From Sabellastarte sp. h YS-2021 (Eukaryota > Annelida > Polychaeta > Sabellida > Sabellidae): a DNA stretch of 64,000 bases. The position numbers were made by a program, and so were the translations under genes. The notes beneath the pieces are model-generated. The model ran no database searches. It was not told the origin of the DNA and saw nothing but the letters and a program-made list of their open reading frames with translations. The stretch spans positions 46,489,028 to 46,553,027 of the forward strand of contig OZ024936.1 of assembly GCA_964017235.1 (NCBI GenBank). Direction: 5' to 3'. Shown here in pieces: positions 25,472 through 37,317 of this stretch. Positions within the stretch are counted from its first letter, which is position 1; each line of letters opens with the position of its first letter.

Positions 25472-28018
25472 TACAATATGCATGTTGACAAGAAAGACTT
25501 TGATAGATCCGTTGTGTGTTCCTGGTCTCCGGAGCCAGCAAAGCAGAATAGCACGTTCAGTAGGGTGGCCAGATGTAGTTTACCTGCTGCCCCACCCTCC
25601 CGGGCCCTTGGCTAGGACATTTTGAGACGCTGGGAAAGAGCAGCCAGAGAAGACTGTAATATGCAACCAGGCTGCCCGGTTGTCAAGGTGCCTGAATAGA
25701 GTACAGGACACGATGTCTACACAACTCTCACCCGCCTTCTGGACAGTTTCCATAGAGACAGACCCAAGGGCAGGAGGGGCATCCCCTCCTGGAACCTTTC
25801 ACTGGTACTACACCAGCTGACTAAGGCTCCCTTTGAACCTCTAAAAGAGGCCTCTTTGAAACATCTGACGTTCAAGACTGTTTTCTTACTGGCCTCGCAG
25901 GTAAACTCTGGTAAACGCAGGAGTGAGATCCATGCTTGGCTTCATAAGAACATCAGACACCAATCAGACTGGTCTAAGGTGTCCTTATACCGCTCACCCA
26001 GCTTTCTGTCCCAAGAACCAGCTGGCCAAGGAGGGTCCAGACAGTGTGGCCCCGGTGGTTATCCCAGCCCTGGCCCCCACTCTGGATAAGTCACTCAAAG
26101 GTGACGGGTCACTGTGTCCAGTTAGAGCACTACGTTATTATTTAGACAGGACCTCTGACCTCAGGCAGAATAAGGAGTTGGCTTTTGTCTCCTTCAAAAA
26201 AGGTTTTGACAAGGATATCTCCTCTGCCACTGTATCCTCATGGATCAAACAGACAGTGATCCTCTGCTATGAGCTCTCTGACCAGCAAGCTCTTACCTTA
26301 CATCAAGTTAAAGCCCATGATGTAAGGGCCTTTGCTGCTTCTAAGGCCTTCCAATCTGGAATTTCCTTAGAACAAATCTTATCAGTATCTTATCAAACCG
26401 GTTAACCGGTTTCTGGCTACCAACTTAGGCCATTATTGGGTAACCTGATTCAGGACTACCTGGGCCAGAGAAAATTGTTAGTTTTTGAGTTCACTCAAGT
26501 TCCTAGTAACTTACCCACCGACCAAGCGGTAGTTATTCAGCAATTGTCCATTGGATAGGATGTATTAACGCAATAAAATTGCAAATTTAATAAATAAATT
26601 AAAACTTTTATAAGTTAATACCCTATCCAATGGACAGACAAGGCCCTCCCAACCGGCCCCGCTATCAGCTTACTAGGGGTCTAATAGGTTTAGACAACAA
26701 AAATGATGTGATGACGTCATTCTGACTAGACAGGAAGTATGCACGAGGCGACACCTGGCGAATGTACACTTTGGAACCGGTCCTGCCGGTATTTAATACA
26801 GAATGACTTTTTCTGTCGTTTGGTGGGACCGGTCGCGCCGACCGGTAAAGCAATTGTCCATTGGATAGGGTATTAACTTATAAAATTTAATTTACTTATT
26901 AAATTTGCAAATTTGCTTCTATCTCCTTAACCGTGCGAGATAGAGCGATTTCGTTGAAATTTTCGACCCACAGGGTAACTGAGCAATGTACTCTTGGCAA
27001 TTTTCAAAAAAATTTTCCCCTCCCCAAAAATGGCGGCCATTTTGAATTTTCGAATTTTTGCCAAAAATGGCAAAACACAAATTTGCTTCTATCTGCTTAA
27101 CCGTGCAAGTTAGAGCAATTTCGTCAAAATTTTCGACCTAACCAATGCAAAAAGGCATGAAGCTGAAATAATTTACATGTATACTAATAAATATTTAAGA
27201 ATCATTGATATATTTTACAAATGAAACAGGGTCTTGTAAGACTACTATACAATTTTTGCAAAAGGTTCATGGGGTGGACATTACACATGATAATGTGTGT
27301 TCTTCTATGCTATCCTGTTTCTATTCATATGTCGCAGCTGCTATCAACAGGGCTTGATCTCTGGTGTGACTGTTGAGGGTACCGGTTCCAATCTTGTTCA
27401 GACCACCAGTGACCTTGCTGTTGGGACTGCTACCCAGCCTGTTGAGGCTCCCAGTAGAGAAGTTTTGTAGCTGCCAGCAAGAGTGCTACTCGCCCTGTTG
27501 AAGGTCGCGGTACTTGAGTTGTGATCCAGCAGAATGCCACCCAGCCTGTTGCAGGGACGGCCACACAGCCTGTTGAGGCTCCCGTTGCGGGTCCTGAGGT
27601 TCTGCTGACAAGTACCGGTGTACAGTCTGATAGTGATGGAGATCTACACAGTGAGCCAGGCTCCCCTGTTTATGACAACTTCCAGGACAGTTCCCCAAAG
27701 ATTTCACCAGAGATGAGGCAGCTGATCAGGAACTCTCTTGAGGAGACTAGTTATAGAGAGACCATCGGAGGTGTGAGATCTTTTATTGGCTGGTATCAGA
27801 TTCCAGAATTTGACCGTGTTTCATCTGCAGATGACAACCATTTTGCCGGTTCCCAAGTCCAGCCAACCAGGAAGGTCAAGTTGCCGGTAGACGACTGGTT
27901 GTGTAGAAAGATGGGGAAGTTAAACCTCACCATTGCTGAAGGCTACCCTTCCAGAAATACAGAAACTGCTGGATTCCTCAGGCATCAGTTTGTCAAGCCA
28001 CCCAGGTTGTCTAGATGG
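25472..28018 (+). repeat. DIRS macrosatellite unit 11 (haplotype D, array edge)
   Basis: Recombinase fragment about 25726-26397; gag frame from 27521 continues into the longer element instead of another unit. D haplotype with a reverted marker near 26843. Changes increase toward the right edge, for example an in-frame TGA at 27515-27517 where other units read Gly. Confidence 0.9.
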
Positions 28019-28768
28019 TACAATATGCATGTTGACAAGAAAGACTTTGATAGATCCGTTGTGTGTTCCTGGTCTCCGGAGCCAGCAAAGCAGAATAGCA
28101 CGTTCAGTAGGGTGGCCAGATGTAGTTTACCTGCTGCCCCACCCTTCTGGGCCCTTGGCTAGGACATTTTGAGACGCTGGGAAAGAGCAGCCAGAGAAGA
28201 CTGTAATATGAACCAGGCTGCCCGGTTGTCAATGTGCCTGAATAGAGTACAGGACACGATGTCTACACAACTCAAGAATTTGCATTTGGGTAAGAGCAAG
28301 GGCAAGTCCTCTGAAAGAACGCAGCAAGATGTGGATGAACTGGAGTGTTTGGTGACTTTTAACCGGTCAGTCTCCCAAGCCATGGCCAGGACAATGCAGA
28401 ACTTGTCTGAGCGCATTTTCATGAGCGTGGCAAACTTTACCCTTGCACGTAGAGACAGCTACCTGGAGTATTTACATGCTGGTGTAAAACAGGACACGCT
28501 CACTGCACTGTGTACTGCTCCTGTCCATTTGCAGTCACTTTTCCCGGACCAGCTTATTAAAGCTGAGGAAGAAGTGTCCAGAAGTGAGGAGAGGCGTTCT
28601 GGCCAGTCTCGCAGAAAACAAGGACATTTTCATCCGCATGCTTCCAATGACAGGTCTACTCAGTCGGACCGGAAGCAAATACGTGAACGTCAACAGGGAA
28701 AGAAAGGTCGTGGCAAGCCTTCCGCTTTCTCACAGAAACTGGCCAAGGGTTCTAAACCACGTAAATGA
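27470..28768 (+). pseudogene. DIRS gag, interrupted by an in-frame TAG
   Basis: The 5' part (27521-28162) matches the gag frame of the satellite units. A TAG at 28160-28162 interrupts it. The same frame then stays open to the TGA at 28766-28768, with a basic C-terminal tail rich in Lys, Arg and Ser, typical of nucleic-acid-binding gag termini. The downstream part has MNQAARLS and QAMARTMQNLSER segments that look like the helical part of DIRS gag. Upstream, a TGA at 27515-27517 closes the frame. Because the TAG is shared with every unit it predates the amplification, either as an old nonsense mutation or as a readthrough site. Confidence 0.7.
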
Positions 28769-28866
28769 CAATTACTGTGCGGAATGTGCTACCGGACTGA
28801 AGGACTGTGCTTGTGTGTCTGGTCAGATAGGTTTAAACCCTTCACCAGTGATGGCCGAAAAGAGAC

Positions 28867-30860
28867 TTGACCAGCAAGAGTAAATTTACTTGTAATCTCT
28901 TGTGTTGCAAATGCTCATTCTGTTATTGGGTTGCCATAAAAGAAAGGCGTAATTCCCAATTATTGTCACAATTACACAGAAATAAAATATGTGAAAGATG
29001 TCTCCTGTATAGGTCACTTGAGCTCTGTAAATCTTGTCACCAATGTCCCAACTGTTGCCATAGATTTACCTGTAGGGGCCAGACTGCACCAGTTTTGGGA
29101 AAAATGGGAAGCCCTGGGGGCGAGTCCCAAGGTAGTAACAACACTCGGAGAGGGCTACACCCTCCCCTTCTGGTTCAGGCCCAGATCACCGTCATAAGCA
29201 ACTATGTCAACCCTCACAAAAACCTCCAACTTTTGGAGGCCCTGTATCAGCTGGTGAACAAAAATGCAGTAGAATCGGTAGCAAACCAAACATCCCTGGG
29301 GTTTTACCACCGGCTATTTTGGGTACCCACACCCAACAACCGGTGGAGACCTATCTTGAACCTTGAGCACCTTCCTAAACACAGAGTCGTTCAAAATGGA
29401 GACACCAGAGACAATAGGAACCTCCCTACAGGCAGGGGAGTGGTCACCTCCATAGATTTCTAGGACGCATACTTCCACATGCCAATTCACAGTCCACGAA
29501 GTAAATGCGTTTCCACTTTCAGGGTCGGTTCTACCAGTTCAAAGTCCTACCCTTTGGTCTATCTACAGCACCCATGGAGTTCACAGTGGTGGCCAAAGAG
29601 GTCAAACTGATGGCCTTACAGAGGGGTATAAGAATCCACCAGTGCCTAGATGACTGGTTGGTGAGAGCCACGTCCCACCAAACTTGTTTCCAGCATACAC
29701 AGACCTTGGTAGCTCTCTGTCGAGAACTTGATTTCCTGGTGAACAAGAAGTCAGAACTTTGTAGGTTACCAGTTCACCTGAAACGGGTGCCCTCAAAGAG
29801 GGCAAGGTCAGACCCACACCAGAGCTTTGGCAGGCCGTGATGGACAAAATTCAGATATTATGCCCAGTGTGCCCAGTCCGGCAGCTCATATCCCTCATAG
29901 GTCTACTCACAACCACAGATAAGCAGGTCCACCTAGGTTGACTTCACATGAAACCCATACAGTGGTACTTGAAGGACAAGTGGAGAGTCCCAGAATCACT
30001 AGAAAAGGTGATACCAGTCCCCAGGTTGCTCCACCCTCACTTCAAATGGTAGCTGGAGGAGAGCAATGTGCCACCGGGTCAACCATTACACCCACATGCT
30101 CTGCAGATATTTACAGACACATCAAAAAAGGGTGGGGTGCTCATTTAAATGAACGCACTGCAAAGGGAACCTGGTCCCTTCCAGCAAGCAAGTTGCATAT
30201 AAACCATCTGGAACTAAAGGCGGTCTTTCAGGCCCTAAAAGAGTTCCAAGACCTCTGTTCAAACAACATAGTCCTGGTAGCCACAGACAACAGTGGTTGC
30301 CTGTATCAACATGGAAGGGGGAGATGAAGTCAGGCCCTCTGTGTGCCCTTCTGTGGAAAATCCTGACCTGGTGTACCAGGAGACAGGTAACCCTCAAAGC
30401 TCGACACATCCCAGGCACACCCACATCCCAGCTATCCAGACTAGGCCAAACCATTCAAACAGAATGGTCCCTTCACCCAGAGGTCTTCCAAGCCATATGT
30501 TCCCGGTGGCACCAGCCCCAAGTGGACCTGTTTGCCACCAGGTTCATCAGCAAACTGCCACAGTTTGTTTCACCTGTTCCAGACCCCCAGGCATTGGCAG
30601 TGGATGCACCTGTCCTGGGAGGATCTGGACCCATATGCCTTCCCACCAGCAGACATCTTGGGCAAAGTGGTGGAGAATTTGCAGGACTACCCATGCAACA
30701 GAATAATTCTGATTACATGGGATTGGCCCAACTTGCCCTGGTTCTGGGACAGTGGTCATGTCCAGTCAGATCCCACTGTGCCTGCCCAATCTGGTAACTC
30801 AGTCATTCAACCAGACCCTGCACAGGAACCTGTCAAACCTAAACCTTCATGCCTGGCTCC
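28867..30860 (+). pseudogene. DIRS zinc finger, reverse transcriptase and RNase H, frameshifted
   Basis: A Cys/His-rich block (CERCLLY ... CKSCHQCPNCCHRFTC) near 28,995-29,085 precedes the RT. RT motif A appears as SIDF-stop-DAYFHMPI, with TAG at 29461-29463 replacing a sense codon. Motif B (LPFGLSTAP) lies near 29,550, and the catalytic motif C (CLDDW) near 29,645. RNase H follows, with FTDTSKK near 30,113, HLELKAVFQAL near 30,205 and VATDNS near 30,280. A connecting region leads to the recombinase. Frames change at about 29,500, 29,770, 30,125, 30,300, 30,600 and 30,745, so no continuous product is possible. The domain order supports DIRS over Gypsy or BEL. Confidence 0.8.
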
Positions 30861-31898
30861 TTGAGCCACAGCAATCAAGTAGCAGATCTTCTCTGAGGCA
30901 GTGGCAGCACGAATTGAGGCAAAGTGGACCATTTTTACAAAGGGGTGCCTCAGTAATCAGGTGGACTTCAGTGCACCACCTCTGAAAGCCATGGCTGGCT
31001 TCCTCCTGTACTTGTTTCAGGACAGAAAGTTGCAGCCAGGTACCATTGATGGCTACAGATCAGCCATTGCTGACAAGTTGGGCAACTCCCCCATTAATGT
31101 CAGCAAAGATGAGAATCTCACCCGTCTCCTGGATAGTTTCCATAGAGACAGACCCAAGGGTCGGAGGGGCATCCCCACCTGGAAGCTTTCCGTGGTTCTA
31201 CACCAGCTGACAAAAGCTCCCTTTGAACCCTTAAAAGAGGCCTCACTAAAACACTTGACCTTCAAGACTGTTTTTCTGCTGACCCTGGGTTCTGGTAAAC
31301 GCAGGAGTGAGGTCCATGCTTGGTTACATAAGAACATCAGACACCAGTCAGACTGGTCTAAGGTGTCTTTGTACCCCTCACCCAGCTTTCTATCCAAGAA
31401 CCAGCTGGCTAAGTAGGGGCCAGATAGTGTGGCCCCAGTGGTTATTCCAGCCCTGGCCCCCACTCTGGATAAGTCACTCAAGGGTGACAGGTCCCTATGT
31501 CCAGTCCTGAGCTCTGCGCTATTACTTGGACAGGATCTCAGATCTTAGGCAGAACAAGGAGTTACTCTTTGTCTCCTTCAAGAAAGGTTTTGATGAAGAT
31601 GTCTCACCTGCCACCATCTCCTTGTGGACCAAGCAAACTGTTTTATATCCTATGTTATGAGCTCTCTGATCAGGAGGCCCTCACACTGCATCAGGTTAAA
31701 GCTCATGATGTTAGGGCCTTTGCTGCCTCTAAGGCTTTCCAGTCGGGGATCTCCTTAGAGCAAATTTTGTCAGCCTGCCACTGAAAATCACGTGATACCT
31801 TCACACAGTTCTATTTGAGGGATGTGGTTTGGGCTGATGCAGAGTTTTTATGTCAGCTGACATGTCTTCACTCTGCGGCGAACAACTTCTCCTCCTAA
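30861..31898 (+). pseudogene. DIRS tyrosine recombinase with stops and frameshifts
   Basis: A good frame starts near 30,860 and includes PGTIDGYRSAIADKLG (N-terminal SAM-like domain) and GKRRSEVHAW with the first catalytic Arg. It hits TAG at 31414-31416 where the units read Glu. The frame then changes near 31,505 and near 31,645. HDVRAFAASKAF (HxxR) is near 31,700. A TGA at 31782-31784 replaces a Trp expected before KSRDTFTQFYLRDV, which holds the catalytic Tyr (codon 31812-31814). The frame then ends at TAA 31896-31898. The enzyme would have inserted DNA circles without target-site duplication. This copy is dead, but it keeps the tyrosine segment that the satellite units lack. Confidence 0.85.
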
Positions 31899-32464
31899 AC
31901 CACCCAGAGACATGCTGATTTTTTAAAAGATACCTTAACTATCGATGAAAAATTGTTCAAGCCATACAGATCTGTTTGTTCGTCTGTTCCCCAGAGCCAT
32001 TACAAGTCAGGTATTTTCAACGCTTTATCACAATTATCTCATTCACTATTGCAGGGATTTTTCTCATATCTTGCATATATGTACTAGGCCACTAGTAGAT
32101 TACCTTGTGCGAGTATTAGACCTGGATCTGTCTTAATTTTATTTTTTTTATTAATTTTTTAAATAATTTTAATGCAATAAAATTCATGAAATCATGCACT
32201 AAATCACTTCTAACTTGAAAAGTATTCCAATTAGAGCATTTTGTTATAACATGTTATTCAGCTACTTTTTCAATAGCTACAACATGGTGAGTAACTAGAG
32301 TGTCTATCCCAATAGCTAAGTGAGTAATAGCTACTTTCTGATTTTTATTGAGTTGGTGGCGCGCATGCGCCTTCCAACTCAATACTGTTCTGTATTTTTG
32401 CGAGTCTTTCTATGAATTTCGGGTGTTTCGAGTGGGCACTAACTGCCGTTTTCCCGAGCGTTTT
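31899..32464. other. Non-coding interval between the DIRS element and the foldback candidate
   Basis: A/T-rich, no gene recognised. It contains a T-rich stretch near 32,135-32,160, an AATAAA-like motif near 32,177, and a 37-bp hairpin at 32,347-32,383 listed separately. Confidence 0.6.
32347..32383. repeat. 37-bp hairpin with GC-rich inner stem
   Basis: ATTGAGTTGG at 32,347 pairs with CCAACTCAAT ending at 32,383, with an inner GGCGC/GCGCC stem around a GCAT loop. The unpaired positions are the T and TT between the two stems. This would form a stable cruciform. No other copy was noticed in the window. Confidence 0.75.
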
Positions 32465-32720
32465 GAATAATTTCATCTACTAAACGTTCGAGGGGCATCC
32501 TCAGCGCTGAAGTGAGTGCGCGTGATGGGGGACGGTATGTACGTAACGGGGGACGTCCCCCACCACGTTATGTCCGTAATGGGAGACGCCTCAAAGAGAA
32601 ATCATTATTTGATGAGAAAAAATAGAATCAATGAAATGTTAGCTTTTATTTATCACACAATACGAGTATAACATTAAGGAACACAAACTATTGATTCAGA
32701 AAAGATAGTAACAGATTTGG
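32465..32720 (+). repeat. Outer unique part of the left inverted arm
   Basis: Aligns in inverted orientation, with divergence, to 50,370-50,560: the AACGTT region near 32,483, CGCTGA near 32,505, GTACGTAAC near 32,540, GGGGACGTCCCCCAC near 32,549, and CACAATACGAG near 32,654, then the array begins. Confidence 0.6.
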
Positions 32721-35700
32721 TCCCCCTCTCCTCCCCCCCATCCCCCACTGGGTACATAAGCCACTGAGCGTCCCCCACTGGGTACATGGCAGAGACACTC
32801 CTCTCCTCCCTGTCTCCCACTAGGGACATGTGTCACTGAGTGTCCCCCACTGGGTACATGGCAATGATTCTCCTCTCCTCCCTTATCCCCCACTAGGGAC
32901 ATGTGTCACTGAGTGTCCCCCACTGGGTACATGGCAGAGATCCTCCTCTCCTCCCTTATCCCCCACTAGGGACATGTGTCACTGAGCGTCTCCCACTGGG
33001 TACATGGCAGTGATCCTCCTCTCCTCCCCCGTCCCCCACTGGGTACATAAGCCACTGAGCGTCCCCCACTGGGTACATGGCAGAGATCCTCCTCTCCTCC
33101 CTGTCTCCCACTAGGGACATGTGTCACTGAGTGTCCCCCACTGGGTACATGGCAGAGATCCTCCTCTCCTCCCTTATCCTCCACTAGGGACATGTGTCAC
33201 TGAGCGTCTCCCACTGGGTACATGGCAGAGATCCTCCTCTCCTCCCCCGTCCCCCACTGGGTACATAAGCCACTGAGCGTCCCCCACTGGGTACATGGCA
33301 GAGATACTCCTCTCCTCCCCTGTCTCCCACTAGGGACATGTGTCACTGAGTGTCCCCCACTGGGTACATGGCAGTGATTCTCCTCTCCTCCCTTATCCCC
33401 CACTGGGTACATAAGCCACTGAGCGTCCCCCACTGGGTACATGGCAGAGACACTCCTCTCCTCCCTGTCTCCCACTAGGGACATGTGTCACTGAGTGTCC
33501 CCCACTGGGTACATGGCAATGATTCTCCTCTCCTCCCTTATCCCCCACTAGGGACATGTGTCACTGAGTGTCCCCCACTGGGTACATGGCAGAGATCCTC
33601 CTCTCCTCCCTTATCCCCCACTAGGGACATGTGTCACTGAGCGTCTCCCACTGGGTACATGGCAGAGATCCTCCTCTCCTCCCCCATTCCCCACTGGGTA
33701 CATAAGCCACTGAGCGTCCCCCACTGGGTACATGACAGAGATCCTCCTCTCCTCCCCGTCTCCCACTAGGGACATGTGTCACTGAGTGTCCCCCACTGGG
33801 TACATGGCAGAGATCCTCCTCTCCTCCCTTATCCCCCACTAGGGACATGTGTCACTGAGCGTCTCCCACTGGGTACATGGCAGAGATCCTCCTCTCCTCC
33901 CCCGTCCCCCACTGGGTACATAAGCCACTGAGCGTCCCCCACTGGGTACATGGCAGAGATCCTCCTCTCCTCCCCGTCTCCCACTAGGGACATGTGTCAC
34001 TGAGTGTCCCCCACTGGGTACATGGCAGAGATCCTCCTCTCCTCCCTTATCCCCCACTAGGGACATGTGTCACTGAGCGTCTCCCACTGGGTACATGGCA
34101 GAGATCCTCCTCTCCTCCCCCGTCCCCCACTGGGTACATAAGCCACTGAGCGTCCCCCACTGGGTACATGGCAGAGATCTTCCTCTCCTCCCCGTCTCCC
34201 ACTAGGGACATGTGTCACTGAGTGTCCCCCACTGGGTACATGGCAGAGATCCTCCTCTCCTCCCTTATCCCCCACTAGGGACATGTGTCACTGAGCGTCT
34301 CCCACTGGGTACATGGCAGAGATCCTCCTCCCCCGTCCCCCACTGGGTACATAAGCCACTGAGCGTCCCCCACTGGGTACATGGCAGAGATACTCCTCTC
34401 CTCCCCTGTCTCCCACTAGAGACATGTGTCACTGAGTGTCCCCCACTGGGTACATGGCAGTGATTCTCCTCTCCTCCCTTATCCCCCACTGGGTACATAA
34501 GCCACTGAGCGTCCCCCACTGGGTACATGGCAGAGACACTCCTCTCCTCCCTGTCTCCCACTAGGGACATGTGTCACTGAGTGTCCCCCACTGGGTACAT
34601 GGCAATGATTCTCCTCTCCTCCCTTATCCCCCACTAGGGACATGTGTCACTGAGTGTCCCCCACTGGGTACATGGCAGAGATCCTCCTCTCCTCCCTTAT
34701 CCCCCACTAGGGACATGTGTCACTGAGCGTCTCCCACTGGGTACATGGCAGAGATCTTCCTCTCCTCCCCCGTCCCCCACTGGGTACATAAGCCACTGAG
34801 CATCCCCCACTGGGTACATGGCAGAGATCCTCCTCTCCTCCCCGTCTCCCACTAGGGACATGTGTCACTGAGTGTCCCCCACTGGGTACATGGCAGAGAT
34901 CCTCCTCTCCTCCCTTATCCCCCACTAGGGACATGTGTCACTGAGCGTCTCCCACTGGGTACATGGCAGAGATCCTCCTCTCCTCCCCCGTCCCCCACTG
35001 GGTACATAAGCCACTGAGCATCTCCCACTGGGTACATGGCAGAGATCCTCCTCTCCTCCCCCGTCCCCCACTGGGTACATAAGCCACTGAACGTCCCCCA
35101 CTGGGTACATGGCAGAGATCCTCCTCTCCTCCCCGTCTCCCACTAGGGACATGTGTCACTGAGTGTCCCCCACTGGGTACATGGCAGAGATCCTCCTCTC
35201 CTCCCTTATCCCCCACTAGGGACATGTGTCACTGAGCGTCTCCCACTGGGTACATGGCAGAGATCCTCCTCTCCTCCCCTGTCCCCCACTGGGTACATAA
35301 GCTACTGAGCGTCCCCCACTGGGTACATGGCAGAGATACTCCTCTCCTCCCCTGTCTCCCACTAGGGACATGTGTCACTGAGTGTCCCCCACTGGGTACA
35401 TGGCAGTGATTCTCCTCTCCTCCCTTATCCCCCACTGGGTACATAAGCCACTGAGCGTCCCCCACTGGGTACATGGCAGAGATCCTCCTCTCCTCCCCGT
35501 CTCCCACTAGGGACATGTGTCACTGAGTGTCCCCCACTGGGTACATGGCAGAGATCCTCCTCTCCTCCCTTATCCCCCACTAGGGACATGTGTCACTGAG
35601 CGTCTCCCACTGGGTACATGGCAGAGATCCTCCTCTCCTCCCCCGTCCCCCACTGGGTACATAAGCCACTGAGCGTCCTCCACTGGGTACATGGCAGAGA

Positions 35701-36020
35701 TACTCCTCTCCTCCCCCATCCCCCACTGGGTACATAAGCCACTGAGCGTCCCCCACTGGGTACATGGCAGAGATCCTCCTCTCCTCCCCCGTCTCCCACT
35801 AGGGACATGTGTCACTGAGCGTCCCCCCACTGCGTACATGCCAGAGCTCCTCCTCTCCTCCCCCATCCCCCACTGGGACATATGTGAGTGAGTGTCCCCC
35901 AGTGCGTACATGACACAGATCCTCCACCATCCCCCACTAGGGACATGTGTCACTGAGCATCCCCCACTGCGTACATGACACAGATCCTCCTCTCCTCTCC
36001 CATCCCCCACTGGGGACATG
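32720..36020 (-). repeat. 73-bp minisatellite array, left arm (about 45 monomers)
   Basis: Each monomer carries two related half-motifs, cccactgggtacat and cccactagggacat, separated by gagatcctcctctcctccc-like pyrimidine tracts. Monomers form a 218-bp higher-order repeat of three (periodic near 33,621, 33,839, 34,057, and 34,707, 34,925). A larger block is duplicated with a 1,086-bp offset (33,621 to 34,707; 33,839 to 34,925). Relative to the right array the monomer is inverted. Open frames across it come from stop-free monomers and are not genes. Confidence 0.92.
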
Positions 36021-36061
36021 TGTTATTCAGTTACAAATAATGATGTATTTCCTATTTCTAC

Positions 36062-37194
<1,133 letters not shown>

Positions 37195-37317
37195 CTCCTG
37201 CTGCAGTAATCAGTCCTTTTCAGGACTAATAACCAGTCCTGTTAAGGACTACCAAATATTCCAAAAACAATTAATCAGCTGTGCTTCTTCCAAATATCAC
37301 AACCATTTCCTAACACT

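Larger units (their letters stand above)
1..28273 (+). repeat. Macrosatellite of internally deleted DIRS-like elements, 2,547-bp period, 11 complete copies
   Basis: The sequence at position 1 recurs at 2548, 5095, 7643, 10190, 12737, 15285, 17832, 20378, 22925, 25472 and 28019, so units are 2,546-2,548 bp, head to tail, with only scattered differences. Each unit has the 5' half of a DIRS-type gag, a deletion junction, the central part of a DIRS tyrosine recombinase, and a spacer of about 0.95 kb with inverted and direct repeats. The array continues beyond the left edge. On the right it stops at about 28,273, where the deletion junction would be expected and the sequence instead continues into undeleted DIRS sequence. 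All copies have disrupted reading frames, so this is satellite DNA of transposon origin, not a gene family. The family assignment rests on comparison with the longer element at 27.3-31.9 kb. Confidence 0.93.
27340..31900 (+). mobile_element. Decayed, near-complete DIRS-like (tyrosine recombinase) retrotransposon
   Basis: The order is gag, Cys-rich zinc finger, reverse transcriptase, RNase H, then tyrosine recombinase, which is the DIRS order. No integrase or aspartic protease was seen. The 5' part, to 28,273, is nearly identical to the satellite units. The 3' part is about 10% diverged from the recombinase fragment in the units. Several frameshifts and stops break RT, RNase H and recombinase, so it is inactive. 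Terminal repeats could not be placed: the spacer inverted repeats of the units lie upstream but no matching copy was found after 31,900. Confidence 0.85.

Noticed and set aside
27340..32150. Gypsy or BEL LTR retrotransposon instead of DIRS
   Set aside because: A tyrosine recombinase follows RT/RNase H, and no aspartic protease, DDE integrase or long terminal repeats were seen.
32720..36020. CRISPR-like regular repeat pattern
   Set aside because: The whole 73-bp period is conserved, with no unique spacers, and the genome is eukaryotic.
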